Origin: Bdellovibrionia bacterium
Lineage (GTDB): Bacteria; Bdellovibrionota; Bdellovibrionia; Bdellovibrionales; JAUICD01
Assembly (NCBI GenBank): GCA_030427965.1
Contig: JAUICD010000022.1
Coordinates: forward strand, 1 to 49,239
Length of the DNA: 49,239 nt
Direction of reading: 5' to 3'
A program made the position numbers and the translations under genes. Of this stretch, positions 9,635-18,080 are shown one piece after another; within the stretch, counting starts at the first letter, position 1; the number at the start of each line of letters is the position of its first letter. Under the pieces are notes generated by a model. It did no database searches. It worked only from the letters and a program-made list of their open reading frames with translations, and was not told the DNA's origin.

Positions 9635-10192
9635 ATGAGGATAATCTTTGTATTGATTCTAATATGTTTCGCAAACTCTGTGGAGGCGCAGGAGTGCCAA
9701 CATCTTTTGAAAAGTTCTGAGTCGAAGATCTCTGATCTGAAACGTGACTCCAATCCTCAAGTTGAAGATTTACTAGAGATTTTAAGTCTTTCTTTAGAGG
9801 CTATAGAAAACTTGGAGCATCAAGAATTTGTAAGAGAGTTCAATTCTTGGATAAATAGAAAAAATCAAGAAGGAGGATACCTCCCTGGCTTGACTCCAGA
9901 GATTCTCGTTAAAGACATTTTTGATCTAGTTGAGGATCTGAGATCTTCTTCTTCAAGCTCACATTTAAAACAAATGTGGGGAAATATAGTTAGCCCTCTT
10001 GATTTATATATTCAACTTGCCAGTAGAAAAAGCCTAACGCCTTCAATTGCCAATAAACTTGTTTCTCTAGTAAGGTCTTGGGCACTTCTAAGTAGTTTGA
10101 AAAACAGACTTTTAAGAGGTGAGTTCTCCAGCGTGGAAGAGACTAGAGAATTTCATAGTATTTCAAGTTGGAAGCAAATCAGTGGCCTCTAA
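9635..10192 (+). CDS. Hypothetical exported protein
   Basis: The 185-residue product begins with a clear signal peptide (MRIIFVLILICFANSVEA, cleavage near VEA-Q). The mature part is helical, rich in Leu, Ser and Glu, with one Cys near its start and no recognisable catalytic motif. The ATG lacks a strong ribosome binding site. It stands alone between a long non-coding stretch and the structured leader of ftsK. I do not recognise the family. Confidence 0.6.
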   Translation: MRIIFVLILICFANSVEAQECQHLLKSSESKISDLKRDSNPQVEDLLEILSLSLEAIENLEHQEFVREFNSWINRKNQEGGYLPGLTPEILVKDIFDLVEDLRSSSSSSHLKQMWGNIVSPLDLYIQLASRKSLTPSIANKLVSLVRSWALLSSLKNRLLRGEFSSVEETREFHSISSWKQISGL

Positions 10193-10330
10193 ATTTGTAG
10201 AAAAACGAACTCTGATAGTTGATCTATAAATTTGACATGATTTTGAAACTCTTAACTCATTCAATATCGTAATTCTGGCCAAGCGGTAAGCAGGGACTGA
10301 GCAATAAAGAATCGTTGAGAAAGATTCTAT

Positions 10331-10374
10331 GGGGGTGACCAAAATGGTCCCCATGTCTATAGGGTAGACATGGG
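10331..10374 (+). promoter_or_regulatory. Two mutually exclusive hairpins in the ftsK leader
   Basis: A perfect 10-bp stem pairs CCCATGTCTA (10350-10359) with TAGACATGGG (10365-10374) around a 5-nt loop. An alternative hairpin pairs GACC (10337-10340) with GGTC (10346-10349) and extends, past a bulged T, with GGG (10333-10335) to CCC (10350-10352). Both need 10350-10352, so only one can form fully. The site is about 100 nt upstream of ftsK. No T-run follows, so it is not a plain terminator. Confidence 0.45.
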
Positions 10375-10476
10375 TTAGGTTGTAAACCCTTGATTGTTTT
10401 GAGATGAGGGCCTCTCCCTTAGGCACTCCAGTTGCATTTTTTGGGTCGGAAATCGAATTCATTCAAAGGACGTTTT

Positions 10477-12663
10477 TTGAAGCTAGCAAATCTAGAGACC
10501 AAAACTCAAGAGGTGATTTTTCTTCTTACTGTTGTAGGAGCTGTGACCGTCATTTCTGGTGGGCTTTTCTATTTACTGATAGATCCAAACAATTTACCTC
10601 CAATTGCGGGAGTGTGGGGAAGTGAATTCTTAAAGTCGATTTTCTCTCTTATGGGATATTCAATGTTTTCCATTGCGATATCTATTTTTGTAACAGGTCG
10701 ATTTCTTATTTTACGTGTCACTGAATCCAAAGACTTATTGAGACAGCATAGATTATTGGGTTTACAGGTTTTTGTCGGAATTTGGTTGATCACATTGATT
10801 GCAAGCCTTCTCTCTGTTTTAGAGGCTTATATTGGATTTCGGGCTTCTGGTATTTTGGAATATGGTGCTGGAGGAGTGATTGGTACAATCGTAGGTGGAA
10901 CTCTTTATCAGGGTATTGGTCTATTTGGAGCATTGACCTTTTTATTGTCTATATTGATCGTTACCGGGATATCAACGGGTTATATTCAACTTGTTAATGT
11001 TTCACTTTTTGTAAGTGATCAAATCAAGGAATCTTCAAAATTAGGTATTGAAACTTTAAAAACCAAATCTCATTCACTTTGGGAAACCTTAGGGGTGGGT
11101 TTTTCAATGGTCACAAATGGTAGTTTTCAATTAAATCCAATTTCAAGTGAAGGTCAAATCGTGACCCCTCCTCCTGTTTTTACAGAGGAGGAGTTGAGAG
11201 TTATTGATGACCATCAAGATCTCGAATTTATTCCTCTTCAATTGGGTGAAGAGTTGGACGAGGGTTTTAGAGAGAAAGAAGTTGAAACAGTATCAGAGAA
11301 AGCTTCTAAACCAAAAACTGCAGAAGTGATAAAGACTGCTGCCACTGCATCTGAAAAACCAAAAAGAACTAGGAAAACAAAAACTGAAGTGAAGAAACAA
11401 GTTGTGACTGAAGTGAATGATGAAGAAATGGAGCAAGACTCATCAAATGGAGATATAAAAGAAGCCAATATTGAAATAAAAAAATGGACAGGGCGTTATA
11501 CAAAACCAGAAACAAGCCTTCTTGCGAAACCCAAAAAAGTGGCTCCGATGTCTAAGTCTGAAATTGATAAACAATGCCGAGAGCTTGAAGAACGTCTGGA
11601 GAGTTTTCAGATCAAGGGTAAGGTTATGAGTGCACATCAAGGTGCAACTCTAACAATGTATGAGTTTCAACCAGCTCCTGGGGTGAAGGTTAGTAAGATT
11701 TCAAGCCTCACAGATGATCTAGCTCTGTTGCTGGGTGCGAGTTCAATACGTGTGCTAACGCCAATTCCTGGTAAAACAACAGTGGGTATTGAAGTTCCAA
11801 ATAAAAATCCTCGTCCGATTGGCTTTTTGGATTTGGTTAAAAATGTTCAAAAATCTGCAAAAGAGATGGACCTACCAATTGCCCTAGGGCAAAACGTAAA
11901 CAATGAAGTTGTTGTCGAAGACATTGCGACGATGCCTCATATGCTGGTGTCTGGTACGACAGGCTCAGGAAAATCTGTATTTATCAATACCTTGATTACA
12001 AGTTTGCTTTACACAAAATCTCCAAAGGAACTTCGTTTTCTTATGATTGATCCAAAGATGATTGAATTGAATTCTTACAATGGAATTCCTCATCTATTAA
12101 AACCTGTTGTAACAGATGTTGAAGAAGCAAAAGACCTATTGGTTTGGGCTGAGCAAGAAATGGATCGTCGCTATGAGAGGTTTTCAGATATTCAGTCTCG
12201 AAATATCACAACCTTCAATGAAGCAATAAAGAAAGGCTCCAAAGAGTCTGCAGAAAGAAGAAGTAAGAAAAAGCTGGATTGGGCCTGGGAAGAGATGCCA
12301 TACATAGTGATTGTTATTGATGAACTGGCAGACCTTATGATCACACAAGGAAAGCTTGTGGAAGTTCCGATCACACGAATTGCTCAAAAAGCTCGTGCTG
12401 CAGGTATCCATTTGGTGATGGCAACACAGCGGCCATCAGCTGAAATTGTAACTGGACTCATTAAAACAAACTTCCCAACACGAATGGCCTTTAAGGTGTC
12501 TTCATCTATTGATTCCCGAACGATTCTTGATACATCTGGTGCTGAAAAACTTCTTGGAAAAGGTGATATGCTTTTCATGCCAAACGGAAAATCTCTAGAG
12601 AGAATCCAAGGGTGTTTTATTTCCGAAGGCGAAGTGAAGAAGATTGTAAAGTCCATAACATAA
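10477..12663 (+). CDS. ftsK: DNA translocase FtsK/SpoIIIE, lacking the C-terminal gamma domain
   Basis: FtsK pumps chromosomal DNA at the division septum. The N-terminus has about four membrane helices; an acidic/lysine-rich linker follows (about 230-345), then the RecA-like motor with Walker A GTTGSGKS (about 494-501) and Walker B IVIVIDELADLM (about 612-623). It ends at ISEGEVKKIVKSIT, where ordinary FtsK continues into the roughly 65-residue winged-helix gamma domain that reads KOPS sites and activates XerCD. TTG 10477 is preferred because AAAGGA lies 6 nt before it; TTG 10432 would add 15 residues. About 728 residues. Confidence 0.9.
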   Translation: MKLANLETKTQEVIFLLTVVGAVTVISGGLFYLLIDPNNLPPIAGVWGSEFLKSIFSLMGYSMFSIAISIFVTGRFLILRVTESKDLLRQHRLLGLQVFVGIWLITLIASLLSVLEAYIGFRASGILEYGAGGVIGTIVGGTLYQGIGLFGALTFLLSILIVTGISTGYIQLVNVSLFVSDQIKESSKLGIETLKTKSHSLWETLGVGFSMVTNGSFQLNPISSEGQIVTPPPVFTEEELRVIDDHQDLEFIPLQLGEELDEGFREKEVETVSEKASKPKTAEVIKTAATASEKPKRTRKTKTEVKKQVVTEVNDEEMEQDSSNGDIKEANIEIKKWTGRYTKPETSLLAKPKKVAPMSKSEIDKQCRELEERLESFQIKGKVMSAHQGATLTMYEFQPAPGVKVSKISSLTDDLALLLGASSIRVLTPIPGKTTVGIEVPNKNPRPIGFLDLVKNVQKSAKEMDLPIALGQNVNNEVVVEDIATMPHMLVSGTTGSGKSVFINTLITSLLYTKSPKELRFLMIDPKMIELNSYNGIPHLLKPVVTDVEEAKDLLVWAEQEMDRRYERFSDIQSRNITTFNEAIKKGSKESAERRSKKKLDWAWEEMPYIVIVIDELADLMITQGKLVEVPITRIAQKARAAGIHLVMATQRPSAEIVTGLIKTNFPTRMAFKVSSSIDSRTILDTSGAEKLLGKGDMLFMPNGKSLERIQGCFISEGEVKKIVKSIT

Positions 12664-12793
12664 TTTTTTTTCTTCAAGTCTGGGAAGAAAATCCCTATGA
12701 ATAAAGTCTAGAGCATTGTGAGAAGAAGCCCTCTCTTACCAGAAATCATAAATTCTCAATTATTATAGAAGTGACTATTAAGGAGTGACTTCT

Positions 12794-13618
12794 ATGAAAA
12801 ATATCAGAGTACTTGTACTGCTTTTTTTGATTACTGCAAGTGTTGGTTTTGTCTCATGTGGATCGGATCTATTTGGTCGTGTACTTTATGCAAGTGGGTC
12901 AGCCAATGAAGTGCCAGTTCCAGAGGAGCAGCCTGAAGGGTATGAAAAAATTGATTTAACTGTAGCAAGTGGAAACCGAATTGTAGGTTGGTTAAAGCCA
13001 CATGAAAACGCAGCCGCACCAGTGATTGTCTACTTCCACGGTAATGCTGTGAACATCGCTCGTATGCATGCAAGTGGTTTTTACGATAAGATGTCAGAGC
13101 TTGGCGCACATGCAATTGGGTGGGATTATCCGTCCTATGGTTTGAGCACTGGGGAGCCAACTCAGACAACTGTTTTAGAAGGTGGACAAGCTGTTATCGA
13201 CTGGGCTCGACAGAAATACCCAAATTCTAAAATCGCTCTTTGGGGACGTTCACTTGGAACTGGTCCAGCATCACTTTTAATGGAAACCAATCAAGATATT
13301 GCATCAAACTTGATTTTAACAAGTCCATGGAATTCTGCTTGGAAACTTATCAAAGCAAAAACTGGAATGACAGATGGCTGGTGTAAGAAACAAGCTGAAG
13401 GAAATGAATATGAATCAGAAAAAGCGGCACAGAATATCCATAAGCCAGTTTTGATTCACCACGGAACTGAGGACAAGGTTATTAAGTTTGCTTTAGGGGA
13501 AGACCTATCAAAGAACTTCCCAGAGGGTGTTGTGCGATTTGTTGCTTTAGAAGGCAAAGGTCATAATGATTTGTTTGTTGAAAGTTTTTGGGAAGACATT
13601 TCGAATTTCTTGAAATAA
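12794..13618 (+). CDS. Alpha/beta hydrolase lipoprotein (BEM46-like)
   Basis: A lipoprotein signal (MKNIRVLVLLFLITASVGFVSC, lipid-modified Cys near residue 22) precedes a serine hydrolase. It shows the strand VIVYFHGNAVN (about 75), nucleophile elbow GRSLGTG (about 150), an acid near HHGTEDKV (about 220) and the final histidine in GKGHNDLF. AAGGAG lies 8 nt before ATG 12794; an in-frame GTG at 12785 falls inside that binding site. The product should be membrane-anchored facing the periplasm or surface. Its substrate is unknown. A strong terminator follows at 13669. Confidence 0.88.
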   Translation: MKNIRVLVLLFLITASVGFVSCGSDLFGRVLYASGSANEVPVPEEQPEGYEKIDLTVASGNRIVGWLKPHENAAAPVIVYFHGNAVNIARMHASGFYDKMSELGAHAIGWDYPSYGLSTGEPTQTTVLEGGQAVIDWARQKYPNSKIALWGRSLGTGPASLLMETNQDIASNLILTSPWNSAWKLIKAKTGMTDGWCKKQAEGNEYESEKAAQNIHKPVLIHHGTEDKVIKFALGEDLSKNFPEGVVRFVALEGKGHNDLFVESFWEDISNFLK

Positions 13619-13668
13619 GGTGCAAAGCAACAAAAAAGTCTCTCTGATTTTGAGATGATGTATGCAAT

Positions 13669-13710
13669 AATGGTCTGGTGAAACATATGCCAGACCATTT
13701 TAGTTTTTTT
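13669..13710 (+). terminator. Intrinsic terminator overlapping the next gene's start
   Basis: A perfect 10-bp stem, AATGGTCTGG (13669-13678) with CCAGACCATT (13690-13699), closes an 11-nt loop and is followed by a T-tract interrupted by AG (to 13710). It fits a terminator for the lipoprotein hydrolase. It also contains the GTG (13678) and ATG (13687) that would start the PIG-L gene. Confidence 0.75.
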
Positions 13711-14517
13711 TCTCCCAAGAAATTGCCAGATTCAGAGGCATTTCAAGCTGTATCGCATTTGGGTATAGGGGCACATCCTGATGATCTTGAAATATTGGCT
13801 TATCATGGGATTGAATCTTGTTACAAAAACTCTAAGAATTGTTTTGGTGGAGTAACGGTCACAACAGGTGGCGGATCTATGGATGGGTCTGAGCAAGAGA
13901 GACTTGAGTACATTCAAAGGCGAAAAAAGGAACAGTTTGAGGCTGCTAAAATTGGAGAGTACGCCTTCCAAATTATGCTCAACCGAGAAAGTTCGGAACT
14001 GGAAAATCAAAGTCAGAGTGTTATTGAGGACTTGATTTATATAATTGAAAAAGTAGAGCCAGAAGTGATTTATACTCATAACCCATTTGATAAACACTTG
14101 ACCCATGTTCGTGTTTTTTCATTGGTGATGGATGCGCTCCAAGTTTCAAAACATAAGCCAAAGAAGCTTTTTGGGTGTGAGGTTTGGAGAGGGCTTGATT
14201 GGTTGAGTGATTCGCATAAGGTGGTATTGCCAGTGGATAAGTATCCAAAACTTGGGATCGAGCTTCTAGAGGTTTTTGAATCACAAATGACTTCTCAAAA
14301 AAGATACGACTTAGCAACCCTTGGGCGGCGCAAAGCCAATAGTACGTTTTTGGATTCTCATGGGGATGAAGAATCTCAGTATGCAATTTACGCAGTTGAT
14401 TTACTTCCGATTTTAAATGAGGAGATGAATGTTCGGAAATTTGTTGATAGAATCTTATTGGACTTTTCTACAGATATTCGTAATGCATGTGCAAGTATTG
14501 GGGGTGGTTCATGTTAG
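13678..14517 (+). CDS. PIG-L (LmbE) family deacetylase
   Basis: PIG-L enzymes are zinc de-N-acetylases acting on N-acetylglucosaminyl or related amide substrates. The zinc motif is AHPDDLE (about residues 31-37), and the third ligand is probably the His of HLTHVR (about 140-145). It has up to 279 residues and no signal peptide. GTG 13678 and ATG 13687 both lie inside a strong terminator hairpin and have no clear ribosome binding site; TTG 13723 would remove about 15 residues and start closer to the usual family N-terminus. The stop overlaps the start of the ArfB-like gene. Confidence 0.82.
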   Translation: MKHMPDHFSFFSPKKLPDSEAFQAVSHLGIGAHPDDLEILAYHGIESCYKNSKNCFGGVTVTTGGGSMDGSEQERLEYIQRRKKEQFEAAKIGEYAFQIMLNRESSELENQSQSVIEDLIYIIEKVEPEVIYTHNPFDKHLTHVRVFSLVMDALQVSKHKPKKLFGCEVWRGLDWLSDSHKVVLPVDKYPKLGIELLEVFESQMTSQKRYDLATLGRRKANSTFLDSHGDEESQYAIYAVDLLPILNEEMNVRKFVDRILLDFSTDIRNACASIGGGSC

Positions 14518-14930
14518 TTGTGAGCGGTGCAATTAAAATTCCATTACGAGAGATTCAATTCACCTTTGTTAAAGGTGAGGGGCCTGGTGGGCAGCACGTA
14601 AATAAACGCAACTCACGTGCGGTACTTGTGTGGAACATAGAAAAGAACAGTTCATTGCCTGTGGGGCTACGTGATCGAATAGTAGAGTCACTTGGAAGAC
14701 GGGTTTCTCATAGTGGAGAGATCACAATTCGTAGCAATAGATTTCGAGATCGAGGAAGAAATATTGCGGATTGCCTAGAAAAACTAAAAGATATGTTGAT
14801 CAAAGCAAGTCACCAACCAACAAAACGTGTGCCGACAAAGCCAAAGAAAGCAAAAATCGAGAAACGCTTGGAATCGAAACGTCGTCATTCAGAAATTAAA
14901 AAAATGCGGAAAAAAGTGAGTTATCAGTGA
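14511..14930 (+). CDS. ArfB/YaeJ-like peptidyl-tRNA hydrolase (release-factor-like)
   Basis: The product (139 residues from ATG 14511) has the release-factor GGQ motif in GEGPGGQHVNKR (about 22-33), which hydrolyses peptidyl-tRNA, and a very basic tail rich in Lys and Arg that in ArfB enters the empty mRNA channel of stalled ribosomes. Its length and lack of a codon-recognition domain match ArfB rather than RF1/RF2. GGGGGTGG precedes the ATG, which overlaps the PIG-L stop; an in-frame start at 14487 is less likely. The stop overlaps the next start (GTGA). Confidence 0.88.
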   Translation: MLVVSGAIKIPLREIQFTFVKGEGPGGQHVNKRNSRAVLVWNIEKNSSLPVGLRDRIVESLGRRVSHSGEITIRSNRFRDRGRNIADCLEKLKDMLIKASHQPTKRVPTKPKKAKIEKRLESKRRHSEIKKMRKKVSYQ

Positions 14931-15865
14931 AGAGACTCACAATCAATCAATATGGTGCATCCAGTGTTATGGATCTTGTAGAGGTGGATAGACCGATTCC
15001 CAAAGCGGGTGAAGTTTTAATTGAAATGCACTATTCGAGTGTGAATCCTATAGATTTCAAACTTCGAAATGGGGAGTTGAAATTCTATTCAGGTTTTCAC
15101 TTTCCCATGACATTTGGGTTTGACGTCACAGGACGAGTGGTGGCCAAAGGTAAAGGCGCAAATAGGTTTGAAATTGGAGACATGATCATTGCTCTATCCA
15201 ATAAGAAGAGAGGGGAGGCGCATGCTGAATACTGCACCTTGGATGAAAATGTTTGTGTTATGGCACCAGAAGGTATTTCACATGAAGCACTGGGATGCTT
15301 ACCCCTTGCTGGACTCACAGCTTATCAAGGGTTGGTCTCAAGGTCTCAGGTAAAAAAAGGAGATCGAGTTTTGATCAACGGAGCAACTGGTGGTGTTGGG
15401 CATTACGCATGTCAAATTGCGAGTTATTTTGATGCAAGAGTTTCGGCTGTATGTAGTTATAAAAACGCAGAAGAGGCCAAGCGATTTGGAGCAACGACTG
15501 TTTATAGCTATGACAAGGGTGAGAATGGTTTGTTGAAAGACTATGATATCATCTTTGATGTTGCTTCAAACCTCAAGGTCAAGGATGCCATTCGATATTT
15601 AAAACCAGGTGGCCACTATGTTGCAACTCTACCTGCGATAGATCTTTTCTTGTACATGGCAGTTGGGTTATTAAGAAACAGAAACATTCATTTTTTAATT
15701 GTAAAATCAATTCGCGAGGATCTTCAAAAACTTTCTCGTATTGTGGAAGATGCTGGAATAAGTACGACAGTTTCTAAAAGTTTCCAGTTAAAAGATATTA
15801 AGAGCGCCTATGATTTTTGTGAATCAGGATCTCCTGTTGGTAAAGTGAGTTTGAAACTTATTTGA
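14927..15865 (+). CDS. NAD(P)-dependent oxidoreductase, MDR (quinone oxidoreductase-like) family
   Basis: The 312-residue protein has a GroES-like N-terminal domain (about 1-120) with the family NPIDFKLRNG segment, then a Rossmann domain with the nucleotide loop INGATGGVGHYACQ (about 146-159). The structural zinc cysteines of alcohol dehydrogenases are missing, so it belongs with zinc-independent quinone/enone reductases. It is cytoplasmic. The GTG start overlaps the ArfB-like stop, and its own stop overlaps the convergent gene by 8 nt. The substrate is unknown. Confidence 0.88.
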   Translation: MKRLTINQYGASSVMDLVEVDRPIPKAGEVLIEMHYSSVNPIDFKLRNGELKFYSGFHFPMTFGFDVTGRVVAKGKGANRFEIGDMIIALSNKKRGEAHAEYCTLDENVCVMAPEGISHEALGCLPLAGLTAYQGLVSRSQVKKGDRVLINGATGGVGHYACQIASYFDARVSAVCSYKNAEEAKRFGATTVYSYDKGENGLLKDYDIIFDVASNLKVKDAIRYLKPGGHYVATLPAIDLFLYMAVGLLRNRNIHFLIVKSIREDLQKLSRIVEDAGISTTVSKSFQLKDIKSAYDFCESGSPVGKVSLKLI

Positions 15866-16454
15866 GAAACTGTGCAATTTTATCAGGAGTTGCCCTATGA
15901 TCAACCCAGAGCATAGATTTTTCTTTGTGAAAATTTTCTGAAAGCAACACGGATGGGATAGAGCCATATTCGAGTTGTATAATTTCAAAAGCGACAAGAA
16001 GTTTACTGAGTCCATTGAGATAGTCCATATCATTTGAGATGACGGGACTTTTTTGCATCTCAACCCCATGTTTTATTTTTATAGCATTTGATAAGTTGGC
16101 AATGGCATCACTGATTTGTCCTCCACTGGTTGTTTTTTTTAAGCACAGTGAAGAGTTTTGATCGAGATACTCTTTCATTTTCTTTGTAGGATCTGAGAAT
16201 CTTACCCAGATATCACCTTTTTCATTACAGGCGTGATACATATTGGAAACAAATATAGTTCTATATGGCCAGCTTTTGTTTGAAGAGGAGTCGTTCAATG
16301 ATTGAAGTTTTTTGACTCCTTTAAAGAAATCTTTGTAATTTGAAATTGCAGCGCTTTTTAGAATTGGGATTTCTCCAACCTTTTCGCCGTTATAACTCCA
16401 TCCATAGGGGGAGACCATGAGTATCAAGAGATAGTGAAACATAAGTCTTTTCAT
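15858..16454 (-). CDS. Hypothetical exported protein
   Basis: From ATG 16454 the product is about 198 residues with a likely signal peptide (MKRLMFHYLLILMVSPYGWS). The frame is open up to an ATG at 16514, which would bury that signal behind 20 residues, so the shorter form is preferred; neither start has a clear ribosome binding site. The mature part has two Cys and no familiar motif. It overlaps the end of the convergent oxidoreductase gene by 8 nt. Confidence 0.55.
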   Translation of the reverse strand: MKRLMFHYLLILMVSPYGWSYNGEKVGEIPILKSAAISNYKDFFKGVKKLQSLNDSSSNKSWPYRTIFVSNMYHACNEKGDIWVRFSDPTKKMKEYLDQNSSLCLKKTTSGGQISDAIANLSNAIKIKHGVEMQKSPVISNDMDYLNGLSKLLVAFEIIQLEYGSIPSVLLSENFHKEKSMLWVDHRATPDKIAQFLK

Positions 16455-16560
16455 TGATACAATTATGACATGTTCAAATGCAATTTGGGTTAGATGCGCG
16501 TTGCGATAGTTCATATTTTATTATAGAAATATAGAAAGAGAAATTAAGGGGGATTGCAGA

Positions 16561-16929
16561 ATGAATTTTTCATCGTTGATAAGATGGACTTTGGTCGTGT
16601 TGGTTGGGTTGGTTTTTGTTGGCTGTTCTGGGGCCATGAAAAATGATTCTTCTATAAAGGGTAAAGCGAAATCAGAAAAACAAGCAAAAGCTAGAGGAGC
16701 CATGAAGGCTGCCAAAGGTGCAAAGGGCCTTATGGCTGTGACGTGTACGATTGGTGGAGATACAAGGGAAATACAAGTTGTGCCGTATGATAGCGGTTGT
16801 GTTGTGAATTACACAAAAGCAGGAACAACAGCCAACCCGGCGCAATCGCGCAAAGGGATGGCCTATTGTGAAAATGTCGCAAAACGAATTCAAAGTAACC
16901 TAGAATCAGCAGGGTTCACCTGTAAGTGA
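16561..16929 (+). CDS. Small lipoprotein with a four-cysteine domain
   Basis: The 122-residue product has a lipobox ending FVGC (Cys 22), a Lys/Ala-rich linker (about 30-55) and a C-terminal domain with four cysteines that could form two disulfides. It should be anchored in a membrane facing the periplasm. AGGGGG lies upstream of the ATG. The stop overlaps the PspC gene start (GTGA), linking the two in an operon. The family is not recognised. Confidence 0.72.
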   Translation: MNFSSLIRWTLVVLVGLVFVGCSGAMKNDSSIKGKAKSEKQAKARGAMKAAKGAKGLMAVTCTIGGDTREIQVVPYDSGCVVNYTKAGTTANPAQSRKGMAYCENVAKRIQSNLESAGFTCK

Positions 16930-17312
16930 ATCCTGTGACCACGCATGAGAGATGGATCCGAACTTCAGAAGGCCCCCTTTTTGGGGTCTGCTCTGGTTTG
17001 GGTCGCACTTTTAATATTGATCCACTCATTATTCGAATCGTGTTTGTTGTAGGCTTACTAGCAGGTCTGTTGTCAGGAATACTCTATCTGTTTCTGGGAA
17101 TCGCACTTCCAAAAGAAGAAGAGCTTCCAATGGCAAGGCAGCCAAAACTTTTGGGAGTTTGTTCAAGACTTTCTCAAAATCTGGATCTTGACATTGGGCT
17201 AGTTCGGTTTTTGGCACTAATCTTGGCTTTGTTTTCCATCGGGGTCGTTGTACTCATCTACATCGTTTTACATTTTGTCTTAGATAAAAACATTTCCAGT
17301 GAGGACTTATAA
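16926..17312 (+). CDS. Tandem PspC domain membrane protein
   Basis: This 128-residue protein contains two PspC units. The first (about 10-62) has GPLFGVCSGLGRTFNIDPLI and a hydrophobic helix; the second (about 72-122) has KLLGVCSRLSQNLDLDIGLV and another helix. PspC proteins sit in the inner membrane and act in envelope stress and phage-shock responses, usually with one domain. The start is GTG, coupled to the preceding lipoprotein. No pspA or pspB is visible nearby. The duplication may let one chain replace a dimer, which is inference. Confidence 0.88.
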   Translation: MNPVTTHERWIRTSEGPLFGVCSGLGRTFNIDPLIIRIVFVVGLLAGLLSGILYLFLGIALPKEEELPMARQPKLLGVCSRLSQNLDLDIGLVRFLALILALFSIGVVVLIYIVLHFVLDKNISSEDL

Positions 17313-17358
17313 GTTTTTCTCTATTTTCCGATACCTGTGTTAGGAATTGGGAGGGATT

Positions 17359-17991
17359 TTGAAATACGTATACTTGTCTTTGTTATTGTCGTTGACTGTA
17401 TCTTGTGGGTCTTTACAGAAATCAAAAGTGTCGAATCGTTCATTTATCAGTGGACCTCTGCCGACGGGTTTTTCAGCAGAAGAAGTGGAAGAAGATCTAA
17501 CAAGGCAAATTCGAGTCGCCACTAGTTCTGAATTGAAAGACACAATTTCCGTTACGGCTGTTTTGCAAACTCCACCTTTGATTCAAGCGCAAGAACTTGA
17601 GGCTGTAAAAAAAGGTTTACAAACCAAGGATGAGGCCAAGGTAAATATCAAAAAAAGTGTGAAAGTATTCACAAAGAAGAAATCGTGTTTTTTGGTTGAG
17701 ATTAAAGTGTATGATGTCCAAGAGCGTGCGGCATTTAAGTTTTGGGAAGCTCGGGTTGTGACTCATTTAGGGAAAGAGTATCCACTTCGGTTTAAGACTT
17801 TAAGAAAATTGGCAACAGGGACTCATGAGCCACTTATGAGCTTTCGAGGGATGATAGATTCATCCAAAGCACATAAGAATTACTCTTTGGCGTGTTCGAA
17901 TCGTCCTTTTGATATGACTTCACCATTTCAATTGCAGATCTCGCCACAGTGGGACCCCTCAAAACCTTGGTATTCATTAGAGTGGATGTGA
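17359..17991 (+). CDS. Hypothetical lipoprotein
   Basis: From TTG 17359 the product is 210 residues with a lipoprotein signal ending TVSC (Cys about 16). GGGAGGG (17349-17355) lies just upstream; TTG 17347 in the same frame is an alternative but would place its start at that binding site. The rest contains a lysine-rich segment (about 95-120) and a DVQERAAFKFWEARVV beta-type segment. The fold is not recognised. A 10-bp hairpin surrounds the stop codon. Confidence 0.65.
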   Translation: MKYVYLSLLLSLTVSCGSLQKSKVSNRSFISGPLPTGFSAEEVEEDLTRQIRVATSSELKDTISVTAVLQTPPLIQAQELEAVKKGLQTKDEAKVNIKKSVKVFTKKKSCFLVEIKVYDVQERAAFKFWEARVVTHLGKEYPLRFKTLRKLATGTHEPLMSFRGMIDSSKAHKNYSLACSNRPFDMTSPFQLQISPQWDPSKPWYSLEWM

Positions 17992-18004
17992 AGAATCCAC
18001 TCTA
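17978..18004 (+). terminator. Hairpin around the lipoprotein stop codon
   Basis: A perfect 10-bp stem pairs TAGAGTGGAT (17978-17987) with ATCCACTCTA (17995-18004) around a 7-nt loop that holds the TGA stop. No T-tract follows, so it may be a weak terminator or an RNA 3'-end stabiliser. Confidence 0.45.
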
Positions 18005-18080
18005 CTCATAGTGCGTAACCGCTTTACAAGTCATTGATTGCAAACAACACTCTCCTTTTACAAAAATTAAGGAGGCATTG

